Origin: Calycina herbarum
Taxonomy: Eukaryota > Ascomycota > Leotiomycetes > Helotiales > Pezizellaceae
Assembly: GCA_001414485.1 (NCBI GenBank)
Contig: LLEY01000241.1
Coordinates: 1-64,000, forward strand
Length of the DNA stretch: 64,000 nucleotides
Reading direction: 5' to 3'
Within the stretch, counting starts at the first letter, position 1; every line of letters begins with the position of its first letter. The notes beneath the pieces were generated by a model. That model ran no database searches and was not told where the DNA came from. It saw nothing but the letters and a program-made list of their open reading frames with translations. The position numbers and the translations under genes are program-made. Shown one piece after another: positions 48,053 through 61,836 of this stretch.

Positions 48053-48699
48053 CTAGAATCCCTTCCCCCGGTTCGTCGATTCGATTACTTAGTACCTATT
48101 ACTAGGGAATCGATAACCATCTCCCCGCTAGACCTCTAAGCTCAGGAGGATATAGAGAACCGCGACCTCCGCTAGAATGCTACGGAGGAACCTATATTAA
48201 TCTATTCGATACTGCCTCGAAGCTAGCGTCAAACCCCGCTACTAGTCACTTTCGAGGAAATTCTAGACGAAAGCTTTTAGTAAGACCTCGTCTCTGCCTA
48301 GAATAGAATATAGGTTCTTATTCCTAACCGCCAACAACGTCGTCGATCCTCCTTAGGAAAACGTTTAGTTACAGACCGTAAAGCGGCTGTGAGCTCGCTT
48401 ACGGACATCTGTAAACCTACGGAAGACTTCGCTATTAATATCTATTGTATTAGAGCTACTGCTTTTAAACTTAACCTTTAAAAGCGCGATAACAAAGTCT
48501 TCTCTACTAGCTTATAAGAGATCGACTATACTCTTATAGACAGGTTACGTATAGAGCTCTCTTTAGTAGATTACGCTTTAGACGAATAACTAGTAGAATA
48601 GAACGTTTGCTAGGAATACACGGACTTTAAGGATGTCTTTTTAAAGAGAGCTTTAGACGAGCTTCCTCTACTACGAAACTAAGTCGACTACTAGATCGA

Positions 48700-51560
48700 A
48701 CTTATAGGTCCGAATACCCTATTACATAGCCTGTTATATAGGATGACGACTAAGGAACTTCTAGCTATAAAACAGTATATCCTTGATAACCTTGATAAAG
48801 GGTTTATTATTCCTAGCCACGCCTCTTTCGCCTCTCTAGTACTGTTTATAAAGAAGCCTGACGGAAGCTTACAGCTCTATGTCGACTACCGGAAACTTAA
48901 CAACCTTACTCGTAAGAACTAGCACTCTCTTCCGCTAATCGACGAAACTCTTATACGAATTACTAGTACTAAAATCCTTATAAAGCTCGACATTTGTTAA
49001 GCTTTTAACCGTATATGTATAGATCTAGAGTCGGAAGAACTTATAACCTTTTAGACCTATTATAGTATATTTAAATATAAGATGTTGCCTTTTAGCTTAA
49101 CTAACGGTTCTACTATATACTAGAGGTATATAAATAGTGTTCTTATAGAATATCTCGATAACTTTTGTATAGCTTACTTTAACGACATTCTTATATACTC
49201 TAATAATAAGCTCGAACATGTTGAACACGTCTATAAGGTCTTGGAACAGCTCTATAAAGCTGGACTATAAGTGGATATTAAGAAGATAGAGTTCTACGTT
49301 ACTTATATAAAGTACCTTAGTTTTATTATCTTTATAGACGGAATCGAAGTCGACCTAGAGAAGATCTTAGCAATCGTTTCCTAGAAATATCCTAGTACTG
49401 TTAAGAGTATCTAGTCCTTTCTAGGTTTTTATAACTTCTACTAACGTTTTATTCAGGATTATAGACAGATTGCTCGTCTACTAAACCATCTTATAGGAAA
49501 GGAAGTGCTATTTAAGTTCGACTTAGAATATAAGAAGGCTTTTAACACGTTAAAAGAAGCCTTAGTTACTGCCCCTCTCTTATACCACTTTATAGCCGAT
49601 TTAGAGACTATGGTTAAGACTAACGCTTCTAACGGAGTAGTTGCGGCTATAATATTACAACGTATATCCGAAACCAAACTGTAGAGACTCGTAGGCTACT
49701 TCTCAAAGACGATGAACCCTGCTAAGCTAAACTACTAAATCCACGATAAGGAGATGTTAGCTATTATACGCTCTTTTAGACAATAGTAAGCGGATCTTGC
49801 TCAGACTAGCTCCTAGATTAAGGTCTTCACCGATTATAAGGCTTTAGAGTACTTTATAACCTCTAAAACCTTGAACCAGCGGTAAGCGAGATAGATAGAG
49901 TTTCTATTAGAGTTCTATTTTATAATTATATTTCGATCTAGTAAGTAGAACGAGAAAACGGACACGCTAACACGCCGAGACTAAGACGTTAACCTATAGA
50001 ACGACCTAAAAGCGTCCGTAAGATAATAAACCTTACTTACGTCTGATTAGTTAGATCCACGTATTACTACTTAATCAGACCCTCCTATAACGTTAGCCCT
50101 AGTTACCTTAGAACCCTCGCTTAACCTTGTCGACTAGTTACTTACTATTAACTATAACTCTTTAGACTTAGAAGACGACTAAACAAAAGCTACCCGCGAG
50201 TACTAAAACTAGATAATAGAGAACAGCTTACTTCTTTAGTAAAAGAGACTCGTGGTTCTTGATTAAGGCACCTTACGGACGGACCTAATCTATAAGGCTT
50301 ACGTATAAGTATCTACGGCTTACCCTAGACGGACAAAGACGGTAGCTATCCTCGCCTGTAGATACTGGTGGAAAGGTTTATAGACGTCCGTAGAAACCTA
50401 TATTAGTAACTGTAGAGACTGTCGACGTGCTACAGTTCCTCGCGACTGTAAACCTAGGTTTTTATACCTGTTACTAGTTCTAGAACGTCCCTAGCAGTAT
50501 ATTACTATAGACTATAAGTCTTTCCCTACTAATAAACAAGGTTACGATACCTTATAGGTAGTTATAGATCGCCTAACTAAGTAATCGGTCTCGATCCCCT
50601 GTCTAAAGACAGTTATAGCCTGAGATATAGCTCGAATATATATTACGTAGATCTATCGAACCCACGGCTATTTATAAAGTATTGTTTTAGATCGTAGACT
50701 ATAGTTTATTTCTTCTTTCTAGTTTGAATTCTACGGAATCCTTAGTATAAAGCTTAAGCTATCTACTGCTTTCTACCTATAAACTGACGGATAAACCGAA
50801 ATTATAAACTAATAAATTAATTAACGCCTACGGCCTTTTATTAGTTACTATTAGAACAACTGGAGCGAACTTGTCCCTATTCTAGACTACGCTTAGCTTA
50901 CGCTCCTATACGAGAGCCTAGGTAGGCTCTCGCCCTTTAAAGTAATTAACAGATACGTAGCTACTATGTCCTTTGATTAGAACTGTCTAGATAAATCCGT
51001 AACGGTCTACGAACAGCTTAACCGGACCGATATAGAGGCACTTGTATAGAGAATACACGATACTTAGACTATAGCAAAGGAATTAGTTAGTAAAGCATAA
51101 GACCGCTATATAAGGTCTGCGAACCGGATTCGAAGAGTAGTAGACTTTGACGTAGACGACTTTGTTTAGGTATCGACTCGTAATTAGAAGATAGACTGGC
51201 CGAGCTATAAGCTAGATAGACAAAACGAGGGTCCGTTCTAGATTACAGCTCGCGAAGGACACTCTTTCTAGCTTGAACTGCTAGACTACTTCCGTATATA
51301 CCCTGTATTCTACCCGTCACTACTCTGTAAGGCTGCTATAGATCTGCTACCTAGACAGGTAAACGAACCACCCCTGCTAATATAGGTTACAGATTAGGAA
51401 GAGTAGAAAGTGAAAGAAGTCTTAGCTATAAAAGCAGTTCGTAGAAAGCTCTAATATAGGGTTTAATAGTTAGGCTATAACCCTAATCTATAGTGGTATC
51501 CGGCCTCGAATTTTAAGTATTGTCTATATAAATTACGCGATTTTCACCTTGCTAATCTAT
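48700..51560 (+). pseudogene. pol relic of LTR-3 (RT, RNase H, integrase, chromodomain)
   Basis: One frame with many TAG/TAA codons. The polymerase YxDD motif is YFND, and the RNase H TDAS motif is TNAS. The integrase zinc-finger region reads YISNCRDCRRA and is followed by ITIDYKSFPTN. A C-terminal LGYNPNL.WYPASNFKYC segment resembles a chromodomain. The D-to-N changes are what RIP gives at GAC/GAT codons. Confidence 0.75.
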
Positions 51561-51697
51561 CCCGCACTAGTCCGCTAAGGGCTTTATAAAGCTAGATATA
51601 AGCGTAGGAAGACGGAATAGACGATTATAATCATCTAACGGACGATTTAGTTATAACACAAAGCTTATAGGCAAGCTTTTTCTAAAAGGGGGGGTAA

Positions 51698-51929
51698 TGT
51701 TACAGCGCTAGTCCGTAACACGTGATTCTCGGTCCTACACGTGACCGTCAGAGCCGTAACACTTAGACGGATTTATAACGAGATTAAAGGCTCTTTATAG
51801 TTAGTAGGAATACCTCTTTTTCGTAGGGTATATATTCCGCATTCCCTCGTTCTTAGAACTGTAGCTTTAAATTCTCGAATATACACATATATACTCTTAT
51901 GCCTTTGTCTTCAGATATGGATCGTGACA
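51698..51929 (+). repeat. LTR-3 3' LTR (232 bp)
   Basis: Begins TGTTACAGCGCTAG and ends GATCGTGACA, followed by TATCT. Confidence 0.88.
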
Positions 51930-52441
51930 TATCTTAGCAGTGCTAAGCGAGGGCTCGGACACGGGTTTAGACACCCCTAGTAGAATAAGGAGTGCTAGAC
52001 GGCGGCTACTAAGGTAAGGTAGGTACAAAGGCTTAACGTAAGCGTACGAGCTTTAAAGACTTTTCGTAAGAGTCTAAGGTAGGAAATCCGGAAGATAAAG
52101 AGAGAATACTTCCGTACCCTAGTTAATAAAGCTATAAAGAGCAAAGATATATTTAAAATTTATAAGTAGTACTAGAGCACTAGAATCTACAAGTCTCCTC
52201 CTCTAAGAGACTTAGTAGGCTAACTAGGCTTCTCTACCTAAGAAAAGCAGAAGATCCTAGTATAAGAGCTACTTATAAACAAGGCCGAAGTCGGGGATAT
52301 TCTATTTAATACTCTAACCACCTCTACTTAGTCCCTTCTCTAGGTAGTCCTTATACTACGTAAGGTTAAGGAATCGATCCTTAGGAAAGCTTCTACTGCG
52401 TTAGGAGAAGACGAGCTAGTAATAGGAGTCCTTAAAGCAGC

Positions 52442-52887
52442 TGTAACGAAACTCAAACGAACTAAACAAAGATGACTAAGTCTCGAAGGTTGGTATATAG
52501 TAAGAAGTATAAATACGCCGGGTTGTTCACTTAGAAGTGAACTTGTTACTTATATTAAAGATATTAAATAAGATAATAAGATTAATAACTAAAGTTAAGT
52601 ACAAAGCTCCTATCTAGGTAGTAGACGTGCTAGTATATATAGAACCCTTCGTACCACCTAGATCCCTATATAAGCCTAGATCCCTAGATCCCTTTAGATC
52701 CCTTAAGGGATCTAACGAGATCTATTACATAACCTCTAACAGTTATCTAACAGTAAGATCCTAGAATACCTAAATGCCTTCGTATTACTAATTCCCTCTT
52801 ATACTACCTTCTATTTCCTAGATATCGTACCTTATCCTATTAGAGCGCTGTCTAGACTACTTACTATGTATAACGTAATTTATAACA
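52442..52887 (-). repeat. LTR-4 3' LTR (446 bp)
   Basis: Plus-strand start TGTAACGAAACTC, end AATTTATAACA. Pairs with 58734-59179. Confidence 0.85.
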
Positions 52888-53149
52888 CTATCCCCTTCTT
52901 AGCCTAGTATGTCCTTATACTTAAGTATAAGCTAAGGAACTCGGTTAAGGTACTAGTAGTATCCTTTCCTTTCTATTATATCCTACCTTATATAGAAGAA
53001 GAAAGAAGAACGTATACTTCTTATAAAAAGTATTAAAATAGTTTATAATAAAATATTACTATACTCTTACTATACTTCTTAAAAGCATAGATGTTTTATA
53101 GATTCCTCTTAATCCTCTTAATATTCCAAATACATTTGATCAAAGCTAA

Positions 53150-53528
53150 AATATAACAAGACCGATGATTCTTAGGAGAAGAATGTTCCTTATACTAGTA
53201 ACTAGGCCTCTATTAAAAAACAAGAGGAGAAGCTAGATAGAGAGGAGGAGGAGGCGATGACGAGGATTCTACGGTTACGAAAGTAGAAGGCCTTTCTAAA
53301 AGAAAGGCGGTGTAAAATGTCTTATTAAGGTCTTCGTTTTCTTAACGAACTCGACGCTACTGAGGAGGCAGAAAAGAAAGAGAAAGAGGAGAAAGAGAGA
53401 AAGGAAAAAGAACAGCGAGAGGCAGAGGTTACTCGCCTAGCGGCCCTATCTATTCCTATTAGTTCCTAATCTAAGATAGGTCTCGACCTAGCCTTCCTTA
53501 AAGCCTTTCCTTTAAACTACAAGATGTA
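53150..53528 (+). pseudogene. Antisense Lys/Glu-rich ORF of LTR-4
   Basis: Reads KQEEKLDREEEEAMTRILRLRK, KAFLKERR, GLRFLNELDATEEAEKKEKEEKE, REAEVTRLAALSIP, IGLDLAFLKAFPLNYKM and stop. It has only four visible in-frame stops, fewer than pol around it. It sits opposite to pol, next to the 3' LTR. Confidence 0.6.
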
Positions 53529-56500
53529 GGTAAACTTAGGTTTTATTAGTAGAACTCCTAAAGTTCTACTAGGCAACGGTTAAGGTTGCTTTTTAGCTCC
53601 TAAGTATTTTCTAAGTATAGGTAATCTAACTACTTAATTAAATACTTAACTTATCCTCTAATAAGTTTATAGTTAAGAATCCTCTTAACTTCGTATTCAG
53701 CGTTTAGGTTTACTAGTTAAATTTCTATAAGTAGAGCTAGTAGTACTCTCAGTAGTACTAGTTCGAGTAAGGATATATAGAATACTAGGTAGATGTTTAT
53801 TATCCTTAGTAGTGCTAATTTATAGTTTAAAGGTCCTTTAATACGTTTAATTTTAAATAGTCTAAGTTTTTTATAATCTAATTTATTACTTAGTCTTTTT
53901 ATATTAATATTCTTTTATACTAAGTAGACTTTATCCCCCTCTTTTAGCGTTAGCTCCTAACTACGTCGTTTATTATAGTAGTATATATTTCTTTCTACTA
54001 TAAATTATAAGTCCTCTATAAGTTTCTTATATAGATTCTTAATTTTTAAAACATAAATATAAGTAAGTTGGTTATTAATAGTTATAGATAGTAGTTCTTA
54101 ATACGTCGTTAATTTATACCTAAAGTTAGCGTAGAATAGCATAATAAGTATTATTTCCGTTACTAAACTATTATAAGCAAACTATACTAAAGGCAGTAGT
54201 TCTACCTAGTTATTTTACTAGTAGTTTATATAATAATAAAGATATATTTCAACTACTTAATTCATTTGTTTATTTCCTCTATTTGTTTATAAGTAAAAAG
54301 CTATTAAAAGCTTCCTTTTCACACCTAATCGTTCTATAAGAGCGATCTAAAATTTAGAGGTAAAGAGTTTATCTCTATCTAAGAGTATTTCTTCAAGTAG
54401 TCTATATCTTAAGACTACTTCCCTAAGGAATATAAATACTAATTCCTTAGCTATACTTAACTCTATATATACTATAAGAATTATATACTTCATAAGTCGT
54501 TCTATAATAACTAGGATCGTATTATATTTAACTCCTATTATTAGATCTTTAGATTTTAGTAATTTAATAATAAAATCTATAGATATTAATTTCTAAGGTA
54601 TCTATAGTATTAGAGTAGTATTTATCTATCTATAAGAAGTATAGCAGGAAGCCTTATTCCTAGTATAGGTATTATATTCTATTATTACTTCCTTAACTAT
54701 TACAAATAACCGATTAATATAGTAGTATTATCTTATCCTCTAAAGGGTTCTACGAATTCCTTAATAACTATAAGCAGGCATAGTATAGTATTCCTAGACA
54801 AACTCCTTTATATATAAGCTAGGAACCCATAGTTTCCCTTTTACATACTAATTATAACCTTTATATATATTCTAAATCTTATCTATCTAGATGTTGTTTA
54901 TTACTACTATTTCATATATAGTAGATACTAAGTCTCTATTCTTAAGAGTTTTTAAGATTATAATCTTTTTATATTCTTTATCTCCCTTATATCTAAGTTT
55001 CTAACTAAGAGCATTAGCTCAAGTATTTAACATTCCTTTCACATATTAAATAATAATATTAAATCCTCTTAATATCTCTAACCATCTAGCTAATTATCTT
55101 ATCATAAGTTCCTTAATTATTATAAACGTTCTAAGGTTCTTATAATCAGATAAAACTATAACTAGGTATTTTACTAGCTATAAATAAATCCTCTAGTATT
55201 CTAAAGCTAATACTATAATAAGTAATTCTTTATCAAAAATACTATAGTTTTATTATACTAGGTTAAATATCTTAGAATAATATATAATAGGTATAAGTTT
55301 TCCTTTATTATTTAGCTATAGGTAAACCACTCCTACTACTATATCTAAGGCATTCGTTTCAATTATACTAGGCTTTTCTATATCAAAATCGTATAAAATA
55401 GGTTCCTCTATAAACTTCGCTTTAATTTTCTAAAAAGCGTCCTCTACCTATTTATTCTATATAAACTTAATAGCTTTCTTAACTAGTCCTAATATTAGTT
55501 TAGCAATCTTTATATAGTTTTAAATAAATAGACAGTAAAAGTTTATAAATCTAAGGAAAGACTATACGTCTTTTATATTTTCTAGTAACTTCTAGTTTAA
55601 GACGTCTTAGATCTTTACTAAATCTATCTCTATTTTCTTTAAGCTAAATACCTATCCTAAGAAAAGGGTTTAAGTTACTCTAAACTCGTATTTCAAGAGT
55701 TTCAACTAAGAGTTAACTTTTATAAGTTATTATAAAACTTCTTTAACTTATCCCTTATATTCCTCTTCTTTTTCTAAGAAGATTAGGATATTATCTAGGT
55801 AATAGATTACTATTACCCTTAGAAGATCTCCTAAAATATTATTATTTTATCTCTAATATATAGCTAGTATATTATAAAGTCTAAAAGACATAACTATATA
55901 TTTATAAAGGCCTAATAGTAAGGCAAATACTATCTTCTATTCATCCCCGACTTTTATTTATATAAGTCTATAAGTATTTCGTTAATCTAATTTCGTAAAT
56001 CGTACTACCTTACCTAACTTATCCTACAAGTATTAGCTAGATAGTAGTAGATAAGCGTCCTTAACTGTAGCGTGATTTACTTCTCTATAATTAACATATA
56101 CTCTTCTATCTAGATCGTCTTTCTTTTTAATAATAAGTATATTTAAGGTAATTAGCAACTTAGACTTTCTAATATATCCCTTCTTAATACCTTCCTTTAT
56201 ATAACTTTCTATCTTCTATAAGCTTTTCTAGTTATATAACCGAAGCTTCTACTTTAAGAGGTAATAACTCTCTTTTAATTTAATCTTATAATCTTATAAG
56301 CGATGTTCTAGCAAAGCTCGCAAGTCTTCCGAGTTCTTGAACAAAGCCTTAAATTCTCTATACTACATAGGTATTTCGTTATCAGCTGTCCTACTAACCT
56401 ATAGAGGACCCTAGGCTAGGTGTCCTAGCGTCTTAGAAGAGATAGCGCTAACCTCGTTCTAGCCTTATAGTTATAATTATAAACCTATATAATTATATCG

Positions 56501-58733
56501 ACTAAAGGTTATTATTTAAGCCTTCTAATTAATATCTAGATTATATTCCCTAATCTATAGTATACTTAGTATCGCTTCCTTACTTCCTATTTTAACAATA
56601 TCGAATTATATATCTAAGTAGTGTCCTTTAATAGTAATACTTATTAGAATAGTTTACTAATCGATAATTCCATCCTAGTATATAACGTCTATTCCGTTAA
56701 CCACTCCTAGGCGGTATAGCTTTATACCTTTAATTAAGATGTTTAGCTTCTTCTAAGCTACTAGGGAAAGAAAATTGCCTGTTACTCCTAAATTAATCAA
56801 GACTTAGAGTTCCTTTCCTCTTATCTTCGCTGTTACTATAAGTTAATTTTCTCTAGAAGTAGTATTTAATTCTCTAATTATCGGTTAGTAAAGCTCTTTC
56901 TATACTAACTCCGTTTCTTAGTCTATATTGTATTCGTTTATCTCCTAGAAGATTATACTAAATAACTTCCTACTTTGTAATTCCTAAAATATTACTCTAA
57001 CTTTTCCAACTAAAGCGACTATAGCATACTAGCTTCCTATTTCTAGTATAGCTTCCTTATTATCAGGTAGTATACCTAAAAAACTGGTTTTAAGGCGTCC
57101 TATAAAGTCGTTAGAACCCTACTATTACCATTCGCTAGTTTCTTCTTATAGATCTACGACTATCTAAATATCTCCTATCTTAGACGTACTAGATAGTTTA
57201 CTAGATACTGCTTATTCTAGTCCAGGTTCTTTAAATTTAATAGTTTCCTTTCTAGTAATAAGGCTTACTAAAGTTATTCTATCCCGTTTATTCTAAACTA
57301 TTTTATAGGTAGTTAAAATAGTAGGGTTAATTTCTTAAGTAGAATATAAGCTCTAGAAATCAGGTTTCTAGTTTTCTATATATACCTATCTATTCCCTCT
57401 TTTAAAAGTTCTAATAAATGCTTATATCTTACCTTATTTAAGCTTATGTATTCCTAGGTCTACTTCTAATAAGTTAGATATCGATTCTAATAACTCTAAT
57501 AAACTTATTAATAGTAGTAATTTATATTCTACTTAAAGAGGTAATTTATAATCTATTTCCAACCGTATATTATAATATTCTTTAAGTAATAGATCCCTAT
57601 TATTATTAGTATCCTATACCTTACTAACTTATAACTTAATTCCTTCGTTTAGCTATAAGTATATAGCGCCTGCCGTTGTATCTACAGCGTCTGTTTCAAT
57701 TTACGTGCTATAACCTCTAGCCTCGAGTTCTTCGTCTATAAGTTCGATTTTTTCTAGTAAAGCTACTTCTTTTTAGATAGTAGCGTTAGCTTGTTTCCCT
57801 TTAGAGTCTTTCTTCTTACTATACTTATTTACTCTATAGCTAGGAAGACTATAGTTATAATACAAGTTCTACTCACGTCGACGATTTCGCTTCTTCTAGG
57901 ACAATCCTCCTTTCTAGGAGTTTTCTTTCTTAGATTCCTTCCTTAGAACCTATGATTTCTAAGTAGCATCGATTTCTATAGGATCTCTATAATCTTTTCG
58001 TCTACTCTTTCTATGTCGATGACTATAACTTCCTTTCTTCTCTAGATTTCTTTTATAGATATAGTTGTCGATCCTAATTACGTTATTCGTTAATTTATTT
58101 AATATATCTAGAAAATCCTCTTACACGATTTCATCTTTCATATTATCCTTAAGTCTATAATAAAATTATTTATATAATACTTTATCGTTCCATCCTATTT
58201 ATATAAAGTACTATTGAAATTATAAGACGTACTTAGCAGCTAACCCCTTCTACTTAAGTATATATAAAGCTCTAACTACCTTTTTCTTTATATCAACATC
58301 CTTAAAAGCCTGGTTAATTCCCTCCCTAAATCCTCGAACATTCCTAAACAAATCCCTCGTTTTCTTAGACATCTAAAGAGAGACTTTTCTATTAGCTGTT
58401 TTGTTCATCTAGTAATCCTCTAGGTACAGTTCCAACCAGTTATAGGCTACCCCTTCAAGATAGGTAGACAACTATATAACCTAGTCAGTTTCACTTAGGA
58501 ACTAGGTATAATAAAAACTTAAGTAGAGGGAAGCTTTTATCAAGAATTCAGCTAGCTTCTCAAGTAAGCTATCAAACGGCTTTAGAAGAGGAAGTTTCAC
58601 TTCCTCTCAAAGAGTAGTAACTAGTACAACTGGTGTAACTAGGGGGTCCGCAACTGGCCTTGGTAGGGCGGTTCTTAGAGTAGAAGAGGTTGCCGACATA
58701 GTAGCGATCTTACTTCTAAGCAGGTACTTAAAG

Positions 58734-59179
58734 TATAACAAAACTCAAACAAACTAAACAAAGATAACTAAGTCTCAAAGGTTAGTATACAGTAAGAAGT
58801 ATAAATACGCCAGGTTGTTCACTTAGAAGTGAACTCGTTACTTATATCAAAGATATTAAACAAGATAATAAGATTAATAACTAAAGTTAAGCACGAAGCT
58901 CCTATCTAGGTAGCAGACGTGCTAGTACATATAGAACCCTTCGTACTACCTAGATCCCTATATAAGCCTAGATCCCTAGATCCCTTTAGATCCCCTAAGG
59001 GATCCAACAAGATCTATCACATAACCTCTAACAGTTATCCAACAGTAAGATCCTAGAATACCTAAATACCTTCGCATTACTAATTCTCTCTTATACTACC
59101 TTCTATTTCCTAGATATCGTACCTTGTCCTATCAGAGCGCCGTCTAGACTACTTACCACGTATAACGTGATTCGTAACA
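58734..59179 (-). repeat. LTR-4 5' LTR (446 bp)
   Basis: Starts TATAACAAAACTC and ends GATTCGTAACA, followed by GCAGC. Equal in length to its partner. Confidence 0.85.
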
Positions 59180-61836
59180 GCAGCCTGGCTATAGATCTCA
59201 CATCTTATCCTCTCCTTATTCAAAGGCTATATAGAGGTAGGTTTCTATCTAAAGATCTTTTATACTACTATTATCGCTATTATCCTAAAGCCTAATAAGA
59301 AAGATAAGTCGTCCCTCTAAGTATATCGCCTAATTACCTTACTTTTAGTTCTTAGAAAGAGGCTTAAAAGGCTCCTTATAAAGAGAGCCTCTTAGATAGC
59401 TATTAAGTACTCTATCCTAGAGTAAAACCAGTTCAGAGCTCTCCCTCTAAGAGCTGCTACAGACCTTACTACCTGCCTTACCTTCGATATTAAGTTAGCT
59501 CTTACAGATAAACAGGAAGCCTCCCTCCTTATACTTAATATTAAAGAGGCCTTTAACGTAGTACTTCCTAGTCGCCTAATTAAAAGGCTAAGAGAGTAAG
59601 GTTAGCCGGATTACTTTATTAAATAAGCTACCTCTTTCTTAACTAATAGACTAGTAAAAGTAAAACTAGATAAGGAAATAGGAGCATCTACCCCGCTTTA
59701 ATACAGGCTTCTTTAAGGCTCGCCTATCTCGCCTATTCTCTTTATACTTTATATCTAGCCCCTCTTTAGCTTAGGGGTTAGCTCTCTTCTAGTATTACAG
59801 AGATTCGGTTACGTAGACGACATTAGATTACTTGCTTTTAAGCTCTTAAAGGCAGGGAATATTAAGGCCTTTATAGAGTAGGTAGCTAGCGCTCTAGAGT
59901 AGGGTATAGACGAGGGCATTACTTTTAACGCTAAGAAGTTAAAACTTATATACTTCTCCTATAAAAGGAAGCAAAAAGGGAGAGGTATCTAGCCCCCTCC
60001 CTCTATTATAGTTAAAGGGAAGATAATAGAACCTATATAAGAGCTTAGGTAGCTTAGCATCTTCTTTAACCCCCGCCTTACGTTCTATAGCCACGTTAAA
60101 AGAATAACAAGCAAGGCTACTCTTATAGCTAATACTCTTAAAGGAATAACAAATACGATAAGAGGCTTACCTTCTTATCTACTTAAGTAAGTTACTACTA
60201 CTTCTATTCTCTCGATCGCCTACTTTAGACACAAGACCTAGTACCCTAGTTAAACAAGAGAGGAAACAGACTAAGCAGGCTCTATAAACAACCGGATTAG
60301 CTGCTACCTAACTCTCTTAGATAGAGTAGTATTAAAGTATACTAGGATCATCCTCCTAGTCTACAAGACTACCCCTACCTCGGCACTCCTTATAGAATCT
60401 AGCCTCTTAGCTGCTAAAATCGCTCTTATAGTAAAAAGTAGAGTATTTAAGACTAGAACTCGCTAACTCGACTTAGCTTACCTGCTTAAACAATGTGTAA
60501 ATAACCCTTACTTAAAGGCTAGGCTTATTTACCACTCTTCTAAACCCCTCTCTCCCTTAGAAGAAATCGACCTAATATAAGACCCTCTATAGAATAGAGG
60601 GTTTAACCGGCAGGCCTACCTTCTCGAGATAGCAGGTCTAAGCTCTAGTAGTAATAAGGACTCCTATAAAGCTGAATTCCTTGAATTCCTTACCTCTGTC
60701 TCGCCTATAGACCTGGTTATATTTACCGACGGCTCTCGCTTAGACAACAAAAGTACTAGTGGCGGCGTATGTCTTATAAGAGGAGGGGTTATTCTAAACA
60801 TAAGGCTCTCCCTCTTCGGCAAAACATTAGAGATATACGACGCAGAAGCTAAAGCTGCCTTACATAGTCTAGAACTAGCCCTAGACTCCCCTTTCTAGGC
60901 CTCGGCTACGAAGTACTAGATTTGCCTCGACAACCTCGAAGCTATACTATAACTAACCTACCAGTCTTATAGCACGTTATAAGAGACCTTTAATAAGGTA
61001 TACAGCTTCACTTAGCTATACCCGGGGAAGATTTAGACAAGGTGGTGCCCTAGTTATATAGGAATCCGCGGCAACGAAATAGCCGACAAAGCTATAGAAA
61101 AAGCGGCTCGAACACCCCCTTCTGGTTCCCCTCTACTCTATACTACTATACTTAAGAGAGAGGTTAAAGAGACAGAGATCAGGCTCGTAAATCAGCTCTG
61201 GTAGACAACGCTCCCAGATACCTATAAAAACCTAGGACTTACTTCCTAGCTTTTAAAACCTAAGACTCTCTAGCTACTAAGAGAGGTCCTAGCTCGGCTA
61301 ATTGCGGCTTAAACTAGATACGGAGACTTTATAGCATATCACCTCTGCTTCTTCTACCTCGATACGTTACTAGAATTAGGGAATTGCAAGTATAAAAGAG
61401 CGAAAATATAATTCCACCTACTCTACTATAGGCTAGTAAACAACAAAGACCTAAGGCTATTAGCTAAGGCGGCGGGAAACCCTCAACTTCTTTTCAGACC
61501 TGGCTACGAAGAACTCTTTAGCAAGATCTACACTAAAACTAAGTTCTTTACGAAAATCTGTCCTTCAAGATAGCTTAACTCTCTTTTCCTTTCTTTTCTC
61601 TTTACTTATATATCTCCTTTATCTTTCCCTGATTCTATAAACTAATTAAGGATAAGGGTTGTTCCGAAAGTGGAGCTTCTCTTTAAACTATCTCTTATAA
61701 ATTAGCTCACTCGTTTACTATCCCTGTAGCCTAGGGCACCCCCCTAGCGTTATTTGCCCTCTTTTGGGACACTTTTAGGATTTAGCCCACGCGAGCTATT
61801 CTCCGCTTGACGTTAAATAGAAATAAATAAATAAAT

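Larger units (their letters stand above)
46732..51929 (+). mobile_element. LTR-3: Ty3/gypsy chromovirus-like element
   Basis: Inserted in the LINE with target duplication TATCT (46727-46731 and 51930-51934). It has 232-bp LTRs at 46732-46963 and 51698-51929 and a polypurine tract AAAAGGGGGGG just before the 3' LTR. A gag relic (about 47300-47720) runs straight into a protease-like stretch (to 48052). Reverse transcriptase (KKPDGSLQLYVDYRKLN; YFND at about 49174), RNase H (TNASNGVVAA), integrase (about 50300-51000) and a chromodomain-like end (about 51390-51520) follow. It is unrelated in LTR sequence to the other three. It is stop-ridden except at 46950-48060. Confidence 0.88.
52442..59179 (-). 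mobile_element. LTR-4: Ty3/gypsy element, relative of LTR-2 with a different gag
   Basis: A 6.74-kb element on the minus strand in the LINE. LTRs are 446 bp (52442-52887 and 58734-59179) and the target duplication is GCAGC (52437-52441 and 59180-59184). LTR and pol sequence resemble LTR-2 closely. The gag, opening near 58700 as MSATSSTLRTALPRPVADP, differs from that of LTR-1/LTR-2 until the zinc-knuckle region near 57870. Stops from RIP occur throughout. Confidence 0.88.
32304..61836 (+). mobile_element. LINE (Tad/I-like non-LTR retrotransposon) split by nested LTR elements
   Basis: Plus-strand LINE in four pieces: 32304-34111, 45977-46731, 51935-52441 and 59185-61836. Together these are about 5.7 kb. 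A 19-bp target duplication (AAATAGATGTGAAGTGGTT, 32285-32303 and 61837-61855) bounds it, and the 3' tail is an AAAT repeat. ORF1 has CCHC-like zinc-knuckle remnants near 33510-33640. ORF2 has an apurinic endonuclease core (AGDFNL near 46281), reverse transcriptase with FGYVDD at about 59804-59821, and RNase H beginning FTDGSR near 60723. TAG and TAA replace Gln and Trp codons throughout, so it is dead through RIP. Confidence 0.88.
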
